A stretch of DNA of 64,000 nucleotides from Azoarcus indigens. GTDB taxonomy: Bacteria > Pseudomonadota > Gammaproteobacteria > Burkholderiales > Rhodocyclaceae. Shown in pieces: positions 34,248 to 43,779 of the stretch. Each line of letters starts with the position of its first letter. Positions within the stretch are counted from its first letter, which is position 1. The translations under genes were made by a program, and so were the position numbers. The notes below the pieces were generated by a model, which was given only the letters and a program-made list of their open reading frames with translations, was not told where the DNA came from and ran no database searches. The DNA lies in assembly GCF_004361735.1 (NCBI RefSeq), contig NZ_SNVV01000007.1, positions 62,001-126,000 of the forward strand. Direction: 5' to 3'.

Positions 34248-34345
34248 GGAGTCCGGCGGCGGCCAAGAAATACCCTACGCCGCCTTGCCCCCAGGGCCCT
34301 TCGGTCTCGCGGGGGTGGGCTGATTGAAGCGTCGGGCAGCAAGCA

Positions 34346-34369
34346 GGCTTCGACAAGATCAGCCCAACC
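34346..34369. repeat. dispersed repeat, single copy
   Basis: GGCTTCGACAAGATCAGCCC, a copy of the core seen at 19460-19484 and 37212-37239. It lies in the 223-bp spacer between converging genes. Confidence 0.6.
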
Positions 34370-34470
34370 CGCGCTGCGCCGGTATTCGATTCCCGGATCA
34401 ATGGCCGCCGCCTGAGCGCAGCTGCCGGGCCGGCGATGCTTGGTCCGGCCGTTGACGGTCCCCCCTGGCT

Positions 34471-35634
34471 TCAGGCGAGCACCCCTTCCACCGGCTTCAA
34501 TCCCTGGCTGCCAGGGAATACCGTTTCCGCCAGCTGCCTGCGGCCCAGGCCGAGGGCCGGGCCAGCCGCCGCGGCGAGCAGCGCGCGCAGGTCGGTGGTG
34601 GCGCGCAGGTCGCGGTCCTGGTGCAGGCTGGCGCTGGCGAGGCCGGGCCAGTCGCCCAGCACCTTGCCGCCAGCCACCCGGCCGCCGAGCACGAAGGCGG
34701 CGCCGGCGGTGCCGTGATCGGTGCCGCGGGTGCCGTTCTCCCGCACGGTGCGGCCGAATTCCGAGACGACGACGACCGTGGTGCGCGCCCAGGCCGGGCC
34801 CAGCGCCGCCTGCAGCGCAATCAGGCCATCGTCCAGCTGGCCCAGGGCCCGCAGCAGCGCGCCCTTGGGAGCAGCCTGGCCGGCATGGGAATCCCAGCCC
34901 GTCATCTCCAGCATGGCGACGCGCGGGCCGCGCTCGGCGGCGAGGAATTCGCCGGCGCGGGTGGCCAGCCGCAGGAAATCGCCGCGCGCCGCCGCTTCGC
35001 CCGCCATGCCGCCGTCGCCGCGTTGCTCCACCGCGCGACTGAGTGCCGGGCCGAGCTGGGCATCCTGCTCGTACATCCGCCCCAGCCGTTCCAGCAGCGC
35101 CGGGTCCGGCTCCGGCGCGCGCGAGGGCGACCAGGTTTCGACCGCGCCGGCGCCGCGCAGCGCCAGCGGCGGGATGGTGGCCAGCGCCAGGCCCTGGCGG
35201 CCGCTGGCCTGCAGCGCGCGGCCCAGCCAGCCGGTGGTGAGCACATGCGGCTGCACGCCGCCGCTCTCCAGCACTTGCTGGGCGTCGAAGTGGGAGCGCT
35301 CGCGGTAGGGCGTGGCGACCGCGTGGACGACGGCGAGCTGCTTCGCCTGCCACAGGCCGTGCAGCCCGGTGAGGCGCGGATGCAGGGCGAAGAAGCCGTC
35401 CAGCGCCAAGGGTTCGCCGCCCTGGTTGGCGAGGCTGCCGCGCTGGCCGGCGTAGTCCGGATCGCCGGGCGCCGGCACCGCGGCGAGGCCGTCCAGGCCG
35501 CCGCGCAGCAGCACGAACACCAGGCGTTCGCCGTCGGCCTTGCCGCTGGCGGGCGCGGCCAGGCCAAGGCGGGCGACCGGCAGCGCGGCAGCGGCGCCCA
35601 GGGCGTGGAGGAAATGTCTTCGGCTGATCGGCAT
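34471..35634 (-). CDS. DUF1501 family protein, Tat-exported
   Basis: 387 residues. The N-terminus MPISRRHFLHALGAAAALP carries a twin-arginine motif (SRRHFL) before a hydrophobic stretch, so export by Tat is likely. The body is the DUF1501 (alkaline phosphatase-like sulfatase-related) fold: FVLLRGGLDGLAAVP, HAVATPYRERSHFDAQ and the metal-site-like VVVVSEFGRTVRENGTRGTDHG split here at residue 300. The enzymatic role is unknown. It follows a DUF1800 gene by 16 bp, the standard pairing of these two families. Confidence 0.9.
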   Translation of the reverse strand: MPISRRHFLHALGAAAALPVARLGLAAPASGKADGERLVFVLLRGGLDGLAAVPAPGDPDYAGQRGSLANQGGEPLALDGFFALHPRLTGLHGLWQAKQLAVVHAVATPYRERSHFDAQQVLESGGVQPHVLTTGWLGRALQASGRQGLALATIPPLALRGAGAVETWSPSRAPEPDPALLERLGRMYEQDAQLGPALSRAVEQRGDGGMAGEAAARGDFLRLATRAGEFLAAERGPRVAMLEMTGWDSHAGQAAPKGALLRALGQLDDGLIALQAALGPAWARTTVVVVSEFGRTVRENGTRGTDHGTAGAAFVLGGRVAGGKVLGDWPGLASASLHQDRDLRATTDLRALLAAAAGPALGLGRRQLAETVFPGSQGLKPVEGVLA

Positions 35635-35650
35635 GCGGCGTCTCCTGCAG

Positions 35651-36916
35651 TCAGCGGCGCTGGAATTCGGGCGCGGCGAGGAAGAGGGTGAGGGCCTGGC
35701 GCGGGCTGTCGGCGCGGGCGATCTCGGCGCGGCTGGCGGGGCCGAGGCGCTCGGCCAGGCTGCTTTCGGCCAGGCTGCGGGCATCCACCGCCGGCACCCG
35801 GCCAGCCAGGCGCGCCGCCCATTCGATGCGCTTCCACATGGCGTCGGTGCCCAGCCAGTCTTCGGCGCGATCCGGCCAGCCCGCCGGCGAGGGCGCGGCG
35901 CCGACGCGCTGGCCCATGGCCTGGGCGCCGGCGCCCACGCCTTCGAACACCCGCTGGCGCAGGCCCAGCAGGCGGTAGGCGGAGAGGCCCAGTTCCTCCG
36001 GCAGCTTGAGCTTGGGAAAGCCGGCATCCCAGGCCTGCGGATGGGCAAGCAGGGCGCGGCAGACTTCGGCCAGATCGCCGCCGCTGTCCAGGTAGCGCCG
36101 CGACAGCGCCCGCACCAGCGCCGGTGGCGGTTCGTCGGCAACGAAATGGCGCGCCAGCCGGTCGGCGACGTGGCGGGCGCAGGCCGGGGTGGCGGCGAGG
36201 TCGCGCAGCACGGCGTGGATCTCGCCTTCGCCGTCCTCGGCGTAGCGGCGGCCGAGGATGTGCTTGGCGCCGGGCTGGTGGCGGCGGGCGTCGAAGCGGG
36301 TCTCGCCGCTGTCGGCATCCACCGTCCAGCCGGTGAGCACCGCCGCCAGCGCGCGCACGTCGTCCTGGGAATAGCCGCCATCCACGCCGAGGGCGTGCAG
36401 TTCCAGCAGTTCGCGTGCGAGGTTTTCGTTGAGGCCGCGCTTGCCGCGGTTGCCGGCGGGCGAGTCCGGCCCGACCGACTGCACGTTGTCCAGGTAGCGC
36501 AGCATGGCCGGGTGCAGGGTAGCGGCCTGCAGCATGTCGCCGAAGCGGCCACAGGCGTGGGGGCGGATGGCGTCGCGCTCGAAGGCGCCGACCAGGGGCG
36601 CGACCGGCCCGCGCAGCGCGGAGACGGTGAAGTGGTTGCACCACAGGATGACCAGCCGCTCGGCGAAGGGCGCGGCGCTGTCGATCTGGTGGATCCAGCG
36701 CGCTTCGGCTTCGTCGCGCAGCCAGTCGCGGTAGCGCCGGCGTCTGGTCTCTTCGGCGTCCTGTTCGCCATGCACCGGCTTGGGCGGCGGCGCCCAGGGC
36801 GGCGGCGGCGCCGCCAGCTGGGCCTGCAGCCAGCGCACCGGATCGCCGATGCCGGCGAGGGAGGGCTCGCCGAGGCCGAAACGGTGGGCGGCGATGGACT
36901 GCTGGACCAGGCTCAT
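35651..36916 (-). CDS. DUF1800 family protein
   Basis: 421 residues. FGLGEPSLAGIGDPVRWLQAQL opens the domain (split at residue 14), RLVILWCNHFTVS near residue 87 and GLNENLARELLELHALGVDGGYSQDDVRALA (split) near residue 165 are the most conserved blocks. DUF1800 proteins accompany DUF1501 proteins in many bacteria; the pair has been suggested to act on polysaccharide or surface material, but no reaction is established. No signal peptide is visible in this one. It is the first gene of the pair. Confidence 0.9.
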   Translation of the reverse strand: MSLVQQSIAAHRFGLGEPSLAGIGDPVRWLQAQLAAPPPPWAPPPKPVHGEQDAEETRRRRYRDWLRDEAEARWIHQIDSAAPFAERLVILWCNHFTVSALRGPVAPLVGAFERDAIRPHACGRFGDMLQAATLHPAMLRYLDNVQSVGPDSPAGNRGKRGLNENLARELLELHALGVDGGYSQDDVRALAAVLTGWTVDADSGETRFDARRHQPGAKHILGRRYAEDGEGEIHAVLRDLAATPACARHVADRLARHFVADEPPPALVRALSRRYLDSGGDLAEVCRALLAHPQAWDAGFPKLKLPEELGLSAYRLLGLRQRVFEGVGAGAQAMGQRVGAAPSPAGWPDRAEDWLGTDAMWKRIEWAARLAGRVPAVDARSLAESSLAERLGPASRAEIARADSPRQALTLFLAAPEFQRR

Positions 36917-37211
36917 GGCGGATCTGTCCCTGTAGCTGCGGAGTGGTGGCAGGCGGATGCCTGTTCAACGTGGCGGGCGGCGCCCGGGTGGACGTCCGCG
37001 GGCGCTGCCAGGGTGCGACCGATGGGGTCGCGGCGGGGTTTCCGGGAGCGGGCGGGCTTTACATCAAGTCACCGGCTGGGGAGGGGTGTAACAGCTGGGG
37101 CTGGGGAGTCTGCGCCTGGCGCGGTTTGCCGCTGGGGCTCGCTGTCGGCTCGGCAGGGCACTGCGTGCGGTATGAGGCGGGTGGGGGCAATCGAAAGACA
37201 TTGCGGGGAGC

Positions 37212-37239
37212 GGGCTTCGACAGGCTCAGCCCGAACGGG
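37212..37239. repeat. dispersed repeat, single copy
   Basis: GGGCTTCGACAGGCTCAGCC followed by CGAACGGG: third site of the family found at 19419-19484 and 34346-34369. Confidence 0.65.
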
Positions 37240-37319
37240 AATGAGTGCGCAGGGTGGGCGCGGATAGGCGTGCGGATTTCTTCACTTTTCCCCCCTCTCA
37301 TCCAAGGCCGCGGAGAACA

Positions 37320-37356
37320 GCTTTGCGCGGGCCCGGCACCGCGCCCGGCGCAAAGC
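37320..37356 (-). terminator. hairpin downstream of the TonB receptor gene
   Basis: GCTTTGCGC and GCGCAAAGC form a 9-bp perfect stem extended by further G-C pairs. It lies 56 bp after the receptor stop. There is no U tract, so factor-independent termination is not certain. Confidence 0.45.
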
Positions 37357-37411
37357 CGGAACGCGGCGCGCCGCAGCCGGGGCGGACTCCCGTCCGCCCC
37401 GCTCCACCGCC

Positions 37412-39576
37412 TTACAGATCGATCTTCAACGAGGCCTTGAAGGTGCGCGGCGCGCCCGCGGCGAGGCGGGTGCCGCCGGCGGCCCAGTATTCCTTGTCGG
37501 CCAGGTTTTCGACGTTGAGCTGCCACACCGTCTGCTTGCCCATCACCCGGGTGGCGTAGCGCACGCCGGCGCCGTAGAGGGTGACTTCGTCCAGCCAGGC
37601 CTGGTTGAGGTCGTTCACCGGGCGGCGGCCGGTGTAGTAGGCGCCGGCATTCAGCGACAGGCCGGGCAGCTGGGCGATGTCGTAGGTGAGGAAGAGGCTG
37701 CCGGTGCGGCGCGCGGCGTTCTCGGGCAGCTTGCCGTCGTAGTCCGGGCCGATGTCGCGGAACTCCGGGTCCAGCCACAGCGCGGAGGCCTGCCAGCCGA
37801 GCTGGCGGCTGAGCCTGCCCTGGGCGGAGAGTTCGACCCCGCGGTAACGCTGTTCGCCGTCGGCGGTGTAGAGGTTGTCGGCATTGGTGTAGTAGCCGGG
37901 GCGTTCGATGTCGAACACCGCGGCGGACACCAGGGTGCCGAACGGCGCCTGCCAGCGCGCACCCAGTTCCTTCTGCTTGCTGACGCCGGGCGACATGCGG
38001 GTGCCGACGTTGGCGGTGCCGGTGGGCGCGGTCTCGCCCTCTTCCAGGCCCTCCGAGTAGGAGGCGTAGAGCGAGACCTCCGGCAGCGGCTTGTAGATCA
38101 CCGCCGCCAGCGGCGTGGTTTCCTGCGGGCTGTAGGAGGTGCCGCCCTGGTCGCTGTGGTAGCGGGCGTGGCGCAGGCCGGCGATGAGCTGCCATTGCGG
38201 GCTGAGGGTGATGCGGTCTATGGCGTAGTAGCCGACGTCGCGCGTCTCGTAGGCGGCGGTGGTGGGCGAGGTGGGCATCGCGCTCCAGGTGACGCTGCCG
38301 GAGATGTCGCGCGGGTTGTAGAGGTTCTGCGAGGCGACGCTGTAGGTCTGCTGGTAGATCGGGTCCTGGTCCTTGCTGGTGTAGCTGGCGCCCAGGGTGA
38401 GCTCGTGGCGCAGGAAGCCGGTGTCGAAGGTGCCGAACAGCTCGGCGCGGCCCATGTCGGACTCCAGCGTCAGCTCCTGCGAGTTGCCGCGGATGTTGCC
38501 GGCGCCGGTGGCCACCGCGGCGGCGTTGGTGAAGCGGAAGATGGCGAGCTGGCGCTTGCGCTCCACCCTGGCGTGGCCGGCTTCCAGCGTCAGCGCCCAG
38601 TTGTCGGAGAGGGCGTAGTCGGCGCGCAGCAGGGCGTTGGTGGTTTCGGCGCGGAAGGTGGACCAGTCCGGGCCGACGAGCTTGGCCGGGTCCACCGTGT
38701 GCGGCAGGGTGATGCGGCCATTCACCGCCGTCGGCAATTGCACGCCGGCCTGCTCGGTGGTTTCGCGGCGGTCGTATTCGAAGTCGGCCTTCAGCGTCAG
38801 GCGGTCGTTCACCCGCCAGTCGAAGGCGGCGGAGAAGAAGCGGCGCTCGCCGTTGTCCACCCCGTCCAGGTAAGAACCCAGCGAGCCGCCGGCGGCATTC
38901 ACCCGCAGGCCGTACTGCTGCTGGTCGCCGAAGCGGCGGCCGACGTCCGCGCTGGCCAGCGCGCTGCCGTGGGAGTCGAAGGACAGGCCCAGCGTGGTCA
39001 CCGGCTCGGCGCCGGCGCGCTTGGTCACCAGGTTCACCACGCCGGCCGGCGAGGTGAAGCCGTAGTACAGCGCCGAGGCGCCCTTCAGCACTTCCACCCG
39101 CTCCTTGTTCTCCATCGGCACCTGGGAGAAGTTGAGGTAGGGCAGCGAGCCGTTGATGCGATAGTTGGTGCGGTTCTCGACGCCGATGCCGCGTATCACC
39201 AGCTGGTCCCCCAGGTTTCGCCGCCGTTCTGCTGGCGGGTGACGCCGGCGGTGTTGCGCAGCGCGTCGTACAGCCCGCTGGCGGCCTGCAGCTCCAGCGC
39301 CTCGCGCGTCACCACGTTGATGGTGGACGGCACGTCCATGATGTCAGCACCGCGGAAGGTGCCGGCCTCCACCGTTTCCGGCTTCAGGCCGTCGGCGCGC
39401 ACGCCGGTGACGGTGACCGTCTGCAGCTGGCGGGCGCCGTCTTCGTCGCCGCTCTGCGCCTGCGCCGGCGCGAACATCGCCAGCGAGGCGGGAATCAACA
39501 GCAGTTTCAGTTTGGGATGGCGGAGGGAAAGCGGAGACGCGGACGGGCGGAGTCGGGTAGCGGGGTGAGGGGCCAT
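37412..39576 (-). pseudogene. TonB-dependent siderophore receptor with a one-base frameshift
   Basis: Outer-membrane receptor split between two frames. The first 122 residues have a signal peptide ending near AQAQ and the plug start (TVTVTGVRADG, then DVPSTINVVTREAL). They end GGETWGTSW-stop at 39196. The other frame continues without loss: IRGIGVENRTNYRINGSLPY, the barrel, and the terminal strand RTFKASLKIDL. The break is in a run of five C (39208-39212; G on the coding strand). One more base would restore GGETWGDQLVIRG and give 721 residues. A Fur box lies upstream. It may be a real loss, slippage-based on/off variation, or a sequencing error. Confidence 0.85.
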
Positions 39577-39686
39577 GGGAATCGAGCGGGTTGGGGAGAG
39601 GAACGCCCGGCTTGCTGCCGGATCGAGAGTGGAAGCGGGTTTGCGTCGGCGCGCGGCGGAAAACGGCGATGCATTCGCACCAAGGC

Positions 39687-39710
39687 AATAATGAAAACGA
39701 TTCTTATTAT
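39687..39710 (-). promoter_or_regulatory. Fur box upstream of the TonB receptor
   Basis: AATAATGAAAACGATTCTTA followed by TTAT resembles the Fur consensus GATAATGATAATCATTATC, in a locally AT-rich stretch 110 bp before the receptor start. It is also 110 bp before the divergent SDR gene. Confidence 0.75.
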
Positions 39711-39820
39711 AAGTTTGTGCCGCGCTTTTCCGACACCTCGGTTTCCACGCCCCGCTTGCCGGCGCGCGCCAGCCTGTTGAAGAATCCCGTGCCTCCCCCT
39801 TTCCGCCCGGAGATTCCGCC

Positions 39821-40558
39821 ATGCACGCCTTGCTCACCGGCCATAGCCGCGGCCTGGGAGAGGCCATTGCCGACGCCTTGCTGGCGCGCGGCATTCCGGT
39901 ACTCGCCCTGTCGCGCCACGGCAATACCGCCCTCGCCGCCCGCCACCCCGGCCTGCTCACCGAAGTGGCGCTGGACCTGGCCGACGGCGCCGCGCTGGAG
40001 CGCTGGCTGGCTGACGGCGCCCTCGCCCGGCTGCTGCCGCCGGACGCGCCGGCGCTACTGGTGAACAACGCCGGCGTGCTGCAACCGGTGGGCGCGCCCG
40101 GCGAGCAGGGCGCGGCGGCCATCCTGCGCGCGGTGACGGTGAACGTGGCGGCGCCGCTGATGCTGGCGGACGCGCTGATCGCCACCCGCCAGGGCAGCGC
40201 CGAGCGCCGCATCCTGCATGTTTCCAGCGGCGCCGCGCGCAGCCCTTATGCCGGCTGGAGCCTGTACTGCGCCACCAAGGCCGCGCTGGACCACCACGCC
40301 CGCAGCGTGGCGCTGGATGGCCTGGCCGGCGTGCGCATCTGCAGCCTGGCGCCGGGCGTGATCGACACCGAAATGCAGGGCCAGATCCGCGCCACGCCGG
40401 CGGAACGCTTTCCGCTGAAGGCGCGCTTCGAGCAGCTGAAGCAGGACGGCGGGCTGAGCAGCCCGGCGGACACCGCCGCCCGGCTGGTGGACTACCTGCT
40501 CTCGGCGGGCTACGGCGGCGAGCCGGTGGCCGACCTCAGAACGCTGGCGTCCGGCTGA
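39821..40558 (+). CDS. short-chain dehydrogenase/reductase (SDR)
   Basis: A 245-residue Rossmann-fold oxidoreductase. The cofactor loop is ALLTGHSRGLGEAIADAL at the N-terminus, NNAG is present near residue 85, and the catalytic Ser-Tyr-Lys triad reads SSGAARSPYAGWSLYCATKAALDHH (split) with YCATK near residue 150. PGVIDTEMQ follows. The closest named relatives are benzil/sepiapterin-reductase-like SDRs. The substrate is not predictable. The 3' end overlaps the converging 2H-phosphoesterase gene by 23 bp. Confidence 0.9.
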   Translation: MHALLTGHSRGLGEAIADALLARGIPVLALSRHGNTALAARHPGLLTEVALDLADGAALERWLADGALARLLPPDAPALLVNNAGVLQPVGAPGEQGAAAILRAVTVNVAAPLMLADALIATRQGSAERRILHVSSGAARSPYAGWSLYCATKAALDHHARSVALDGLAGVRICSLAPGVIDTEMQGQIRATPAERFPLKARFEQLKQDGGLSSPADTAARLVDYLLSAGYGGEPVADLRTLASG

Positions 40559-41288
40559 GGGGCGCCGTGCCGCGGGCCGGTGTGTCGAAAGGGAAAGCGC
40601 CGTAGCGGCGCACCGCGCCATCCGCCAGCGCGTAATCGGCGACCAGCGTGAGCGGCCCGCCGATGTCGGCGCTGTCGTAGCAGAGGAAGGCCAGCCGCTG
40701 CACCGCCAAGCGCAGCCGCACCGCCGGAAAGGCAGCCAGCCGTGGGGCGAGCGCGGCGCAGTCGTACTCATCGGCATAGAGGCCGACGGTGAGATGCGGC
40801 AGGTAATCGCCGTCGCGGCCCTGCTCTTCGCCGGTACCGGCCATCAACCCACGGCGCAGCGCGGCGATGCCGCCCTCCACGTCATCCACCGCCAGAAAGG
40901 GGGCCGAGGCGAAGCTCTCCAGCCCGCCGAGCTCCAGCGCAAAAGGCGGCGGCGCTGCAACACGCAGCGCCGCCAGCGCCTCCTCGAAAGCCGCCAGCGG
41001 ATAGTCGCCCGCGCGCTGCGCCTCCGCGCAGGGAAAACCGCCCAGCGCCAGGGTGATGTGCGGCTGGCGGCGGTAGCCCGAAAGCAGGCAGTCGCCCAGA
41101 TGCGCCTGCGCCGCCGCCATCGCGTCCGCCACCACCGGCTCCTCCAGCAGCAGCGCCCACAGGCCGTAGTGCGGCCGGCCGTGGTGCCATTCGACGAAAT
41201 CCCGCCGCAGGTTGCGCAGCGTGCGGCCGGCGGCGAGAAAGGTCTCGCGGGCGCGAACCAGGCGGGCGTCGGGCGGGATCGGGTCCAT
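40536..41288 (-). CDS. 2'-5' RNA ligase/2H phosphoesterase-family protein
   Basis: 250 residues. Two HxT motifs define the 2H fold: QPHITLALGG near residue 75 and LPHLTVGLYADEYD near residue 165. Both sit in hydrophobic strands at the right spacing. Relatives act as cyclic phosphodiesterases or 2'-5' RNA ligases on tRNA or nucleotides. The N-terminal ERAR-rich helix and RNLRRDFVEWHHGRPHYGLWALLL block resemble DUF1045-like members. It converges on and overlaps the SDR gene. The natural substrate is unknown. Confidence 0.75.
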   Translation of the reverse strand: MDPIPPDARLVRARETFLAAGRTLRNLRRDFVEWHHGRPHYGLWALLLEEPVVADAMAAAQAHLGDCLLSGYRRQPHITLALGGFPCAEAQRAGDYPLAAFEEALAALRVAAPPPFALELGGLESFASAPFLAVDDVEGGIAALRRGLMAGTGEEQGRDGDYLPHLTVGLYADEYDCAALAPRLAAFPAVRLRLAVQRLAFLCYDSADIGGPLTLVADYALADGAVRRYGAFPFDTPARGTAPLSRTPAF

Positions 41289-41433
41289 GGGGCTTACGGC
41301 GAAGGAATGGGCGGATTATCTCCGCAGCGGCGGGCACCCGGAGCCCCGGGTCGGCGATGACGCAGCGCCCCCGCTCCAATCCGGCGCCGACTGGCCTGCC
41401 GGAGCCCTGCAGAAGAGCTCACCGCCGGACCGT

Positions 41434-42879
41434 TCAACGCTTCCCCATGCGGCAGGCCGCCACCAGCGCCAGCGCGAACACCCCGGCCAGCAGCAGGAAG
41501 CCCTGGGCGTAGGCGGTGAGCACGCCGGGCACCACCGTGCCATACACCGACTCCCGCCAGGCGACGAACACCGCCGCCACCGCGATGCCCAGCATGCCGC
41601 CCAGCTGGCGGGCGTAGCTGATCACCGCCGACGACTGGCTCAGCTGATGCGGCTCCAGGTGGCGCAGCGTGGCGAGATTGAGCGCCGGCATGATCATGCC
41701 CAGGCCGACGCGGCCGAGCACGGTGACGAAGATCAGTTCGCCATGGCCTATGCCCTTCGCCAGCAGCGCGAACAGCAGGAAGGAGAGGCCGAAGCAGGCC
41801 AGGCCGGCGACGGTGATCCACTGCGGCGACACCTTGTCCGCCAGCCGGCCGGCCGGCGGAATGGTGGCCGCCAGCGCCAGCCCGGCCGGCACCAGCACCA
41901 TGCCAGCGGCAGCCGCGCCAAAGCCGAGTGCGTTCTGCAGGAACACCGGGATCAGGTAGGTGGAGGCGTACAGCCCGAAGCCGTAGGCGAAGGCCACCGT
42001 GGTGCCCATGGCGAAGCTGCGGTGGCGGAACAGGCCCAGGCTGATGAGCGGCTTCTTCACCCGCTGCGCATGGCGCACGAAGCAGGCCAGCAAACCGGCG
42101 GCCAGCGCCAGCTGCGCCAGCGTCCACGGCGCCAGCAGGCCGCTGTGCTGCAGGCTGGCGACGGACTCGATCAGCGCCAGCGTGCCGGCGGTGAGCAGCG
42201 CCAGCCCCCACCAGTCGAAGCCGTGGCGCGGCGCCGCCTCCGCCCGCGGCAGCAGGTAGAGCGCGCTGCCAACGGCGAGCACGCAGAAAGGCAGGTTGAG
42301 CAGGAAGATCGCCGGCCAGCCGTAGCGGTCCAGCAGCACGCCGCCCAAGGCCGGCGCCACCGCCGGCGCCAGCACCAGGCTGAAGCTGAGCGCGCCGGAG
42401 GCCCGCCCCTGCACGCCGGGCGGAAAGCTGCGCATCACCACCAGCGGCCCCAGCGGCTGCAACATGCCGGCCGCCAGCCCCTGGACGACGCGGGTGAACA
42501 CCAGGTAGGGGAAATGGGTGGCCAACGCGCCGGCCACGCTGGCCAGCAACATCATCAACACCGCGCCGAGAAAAAGGCGGCGGAAACCGAAGCGGTCCAG
42601 CAGCCAAGGCGTGGGCAGCATGCCCACCGTCATCGCCGCCATGAAGCCGGTGATGGCCCACTGCACCTGTTCCTGGCCGAGGGCGAAATCCCGCATCAGC
42701 GCCGGCACCGCGACGTTGAAGCTGGTGGTGGACAGCACGCCGGCGATGGTGCCCAGGCTGGCGACGATCAGCACCATCCACTTGTAGCGCCCACCATGGC
42801 GCTGGGTGTGGGTTTCCGCCGGCAGGGCGCGGAACAGGTCGCGGGTGAGGTCGCGGATGGGGGAGGACATGGTGGACAT
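41434..42879 (-). CDS. MFS multidrug efflux transporter, DHA2 (EmrB/QacA) family
   Basis: A 481-residue inner-membrane exporter with about 14 helices. Signatures: STTSFNVAVPALMRDF in helix 1, WLLDRFGFRRLFLGAV as motif A, RVVQGLAAGMLQPLGPLVV as motif B and SLVLAPAVAPALGGVLLDRYGW as motif C (split at residue 168). No EmrA-type adaptor gene is adjacent. A divergent MarR gene 53 bp away, with a palindromic operator in the gap, is the likely repressor. The compound exported is unknown. Confidence 0.9.
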   Translation of the reverse strand: MSTMSSPIRDLTRDLFRALPAETHTQRHGGRYKWMVLIVASLGTIAGVLSTTSFNVAVPALMRDFALGQEQVQWAITGFMAAMTVGMLPTPWLLDRFGFRRLFLGAVLMMLLASVAGALATHFPYLVFTRVVQGLAAGMLQPLGPLVVMRSFPPGVQGRASGALSFSLVLAPAVAPALGGVLLDRYGWPAIFLLNLPFCVLAVGSALYLLPRAEAAPRHGFDWWGLALLTAGTLALIESVASLQHSGLLAPWTLAQLALAAGLLACFVRHAQRVKKPLISLGLFRHRSFAMGTTVAFAYGFGLYASTYLIPVFLQNALGFGAAAAGMVLVPAGLALAATIPPAGRLADKVSPQWITVAGLACFGLSFLLFALLAKGIGHGELIFVTVLGRVGLGMIMPALNLATLRHLEPHQLSQSSAVISYARQLGGMLGIAVAAVFVAWRESVYGTVVPGVLTAYAQGFLLLAGVFALALVAACRMGKR

Positions 42880-42920
42880 TTCGCCCGGCAGGGGCCAAGC
42901 TTTCCATTAGCACATCAACA

Positions 42921-42934
42921 ATTAGCATGCTAAT
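42921..42934. promoter_or_regulatory. MarR operator overlapping the marR start
   Basis: ATTAGCATGCTAAT, a perfect 14-bp palindrome, preceded by a second half ATTAGCA at 42906-42912. It lies between the divergent exporter and regulator genes and covers the regulator's start codon region. Confidence 0.8.
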
Positions 42935-43394
42935 GAAAAACCTGACCAAAGATCAACACGCCGTCGCCACCCTGCTCCACCGCGCCGCCGCCCTGTGGCG
43001 GGTGAAACTGGACGAACGCCTGCGCCCCTGGGGCATGACCCAGGCCACCTGGCGGGTGCTGTGGGCGCTGCACACCGCCGGGGAGCGCTACAACCAGAGC
43101 AGCCTCGCCACCCGCCTGGGCATAGAGACGCCGACGCTGGTGCGCCTGCTGGACCGCATGGAAAAGCTGGGCCTGGTCGGCCGCAGCCCGGACGCCCAGG
43201 ACCGCCGCCAGAAGTACCTGGAGATCAAGCCCGACGGCCTGGCGCTGGTAGCCCGCATCGAGGGCGAGGTGATAGGCATGCGGGAAGAGATGCTGGCCGG
43301 CCTGGGCCAGGCCGAGCTGCAAGCCTGCCTGAAGGTGCTGGAGCGAGTGGTCGCCAACGGCGGCGGAAAACCCGCGGGGGATGCGGCGGGCTGA
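42933..43394 (+). CDS. MarR-family transcriptional regulator
   Basis: A 153-residue winged-helix repressor. AALWRVKLDERLRPWGMTQATWRVLWALH is the dimer/first-helix part (split at residue 34), SSLATRLGIETPTLVRLLDRMEKLGLV the recognition helices and SPDAQDRRQKYLEIKPDG the wing with the DxR motif. It likely represses itself and the divergent EmrB-type exporter through ATTAGCATGCTAAT. ATGs at 42927 and 42933 are possible; both fall in or beside the operator and neither has a ribosome site, so a leaderless or weakly translated message is possible. Confidence 0.9.
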   Translation: MKNLTKDQHAVATLLHRAAALWRVKLDERLRPWGMTQATWRVLWALHTAGERYNQSSLATRLGIETPTLVRLLDRMEKLGLVGRSPDAQDRRQKYLEIKPDGLALVARIEGEVIGMREEMLAGLGQAELQACLKVLERVVANGGGKPAGDAAG

Positions 43395-43779
43395 GTGGAG
43401 GCCGTCCTCCAAGGTAGCCCCGGGGGCAGGGTTGCTGTGCGCCGGTGATGTTCGGGAAGCGTGGAGGTTCGGGTGAGGGGCGCGTTGCACTGGACTGCGG
43501 CTGACACCGCAGCCAGCGGCGACCGACAGCCAAGCACCTATCGCGCCCTTGGGTGCCGCCCTGTACGGCTCCGCCCTCCCCTGGCACATCGCCAGGCCAG
43601 CCCGCTTTCCTCAGCCACCTAGCCACGCCGTTCCGCGATAACCCGGCCCCACAGACCCGCGCGCCCCGCTCCTCACCAACAAATCCCTTCTCCTCCAAGG
43701 GCCCACCCCGCATTTGACTGTGCCTGCCCCGCCCAACAGAATCGAACGCTTTTCCCGCACGCCCTGCCGCCCGACCGCC
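43395..43779. other. 385-bp spacer between marR and the LysE gene
   Basis: No gene, repeat or clear regulatory site seen on either strand. Confidence 0.55.

Larger units (their letters stand above)
36917..37411. other. 495-bp spacer holding a repeat and a hairpin
   Basis: No gene is supported. It contains the dispersed repeat at 37212-37239 and the stem at 37320-37356; the rest shows no feature I can name. Confidence 0.55.

Noticed and set aside
34471-36771. Single 766-codon minus-strand protein covering both DUF1800 and DUF1501 regions
   Set aside because: Its first half is a wrong-frame reading of the DUF1800 gene; the genuine DUF1501 protein starts at 35634 with a Tat signal.
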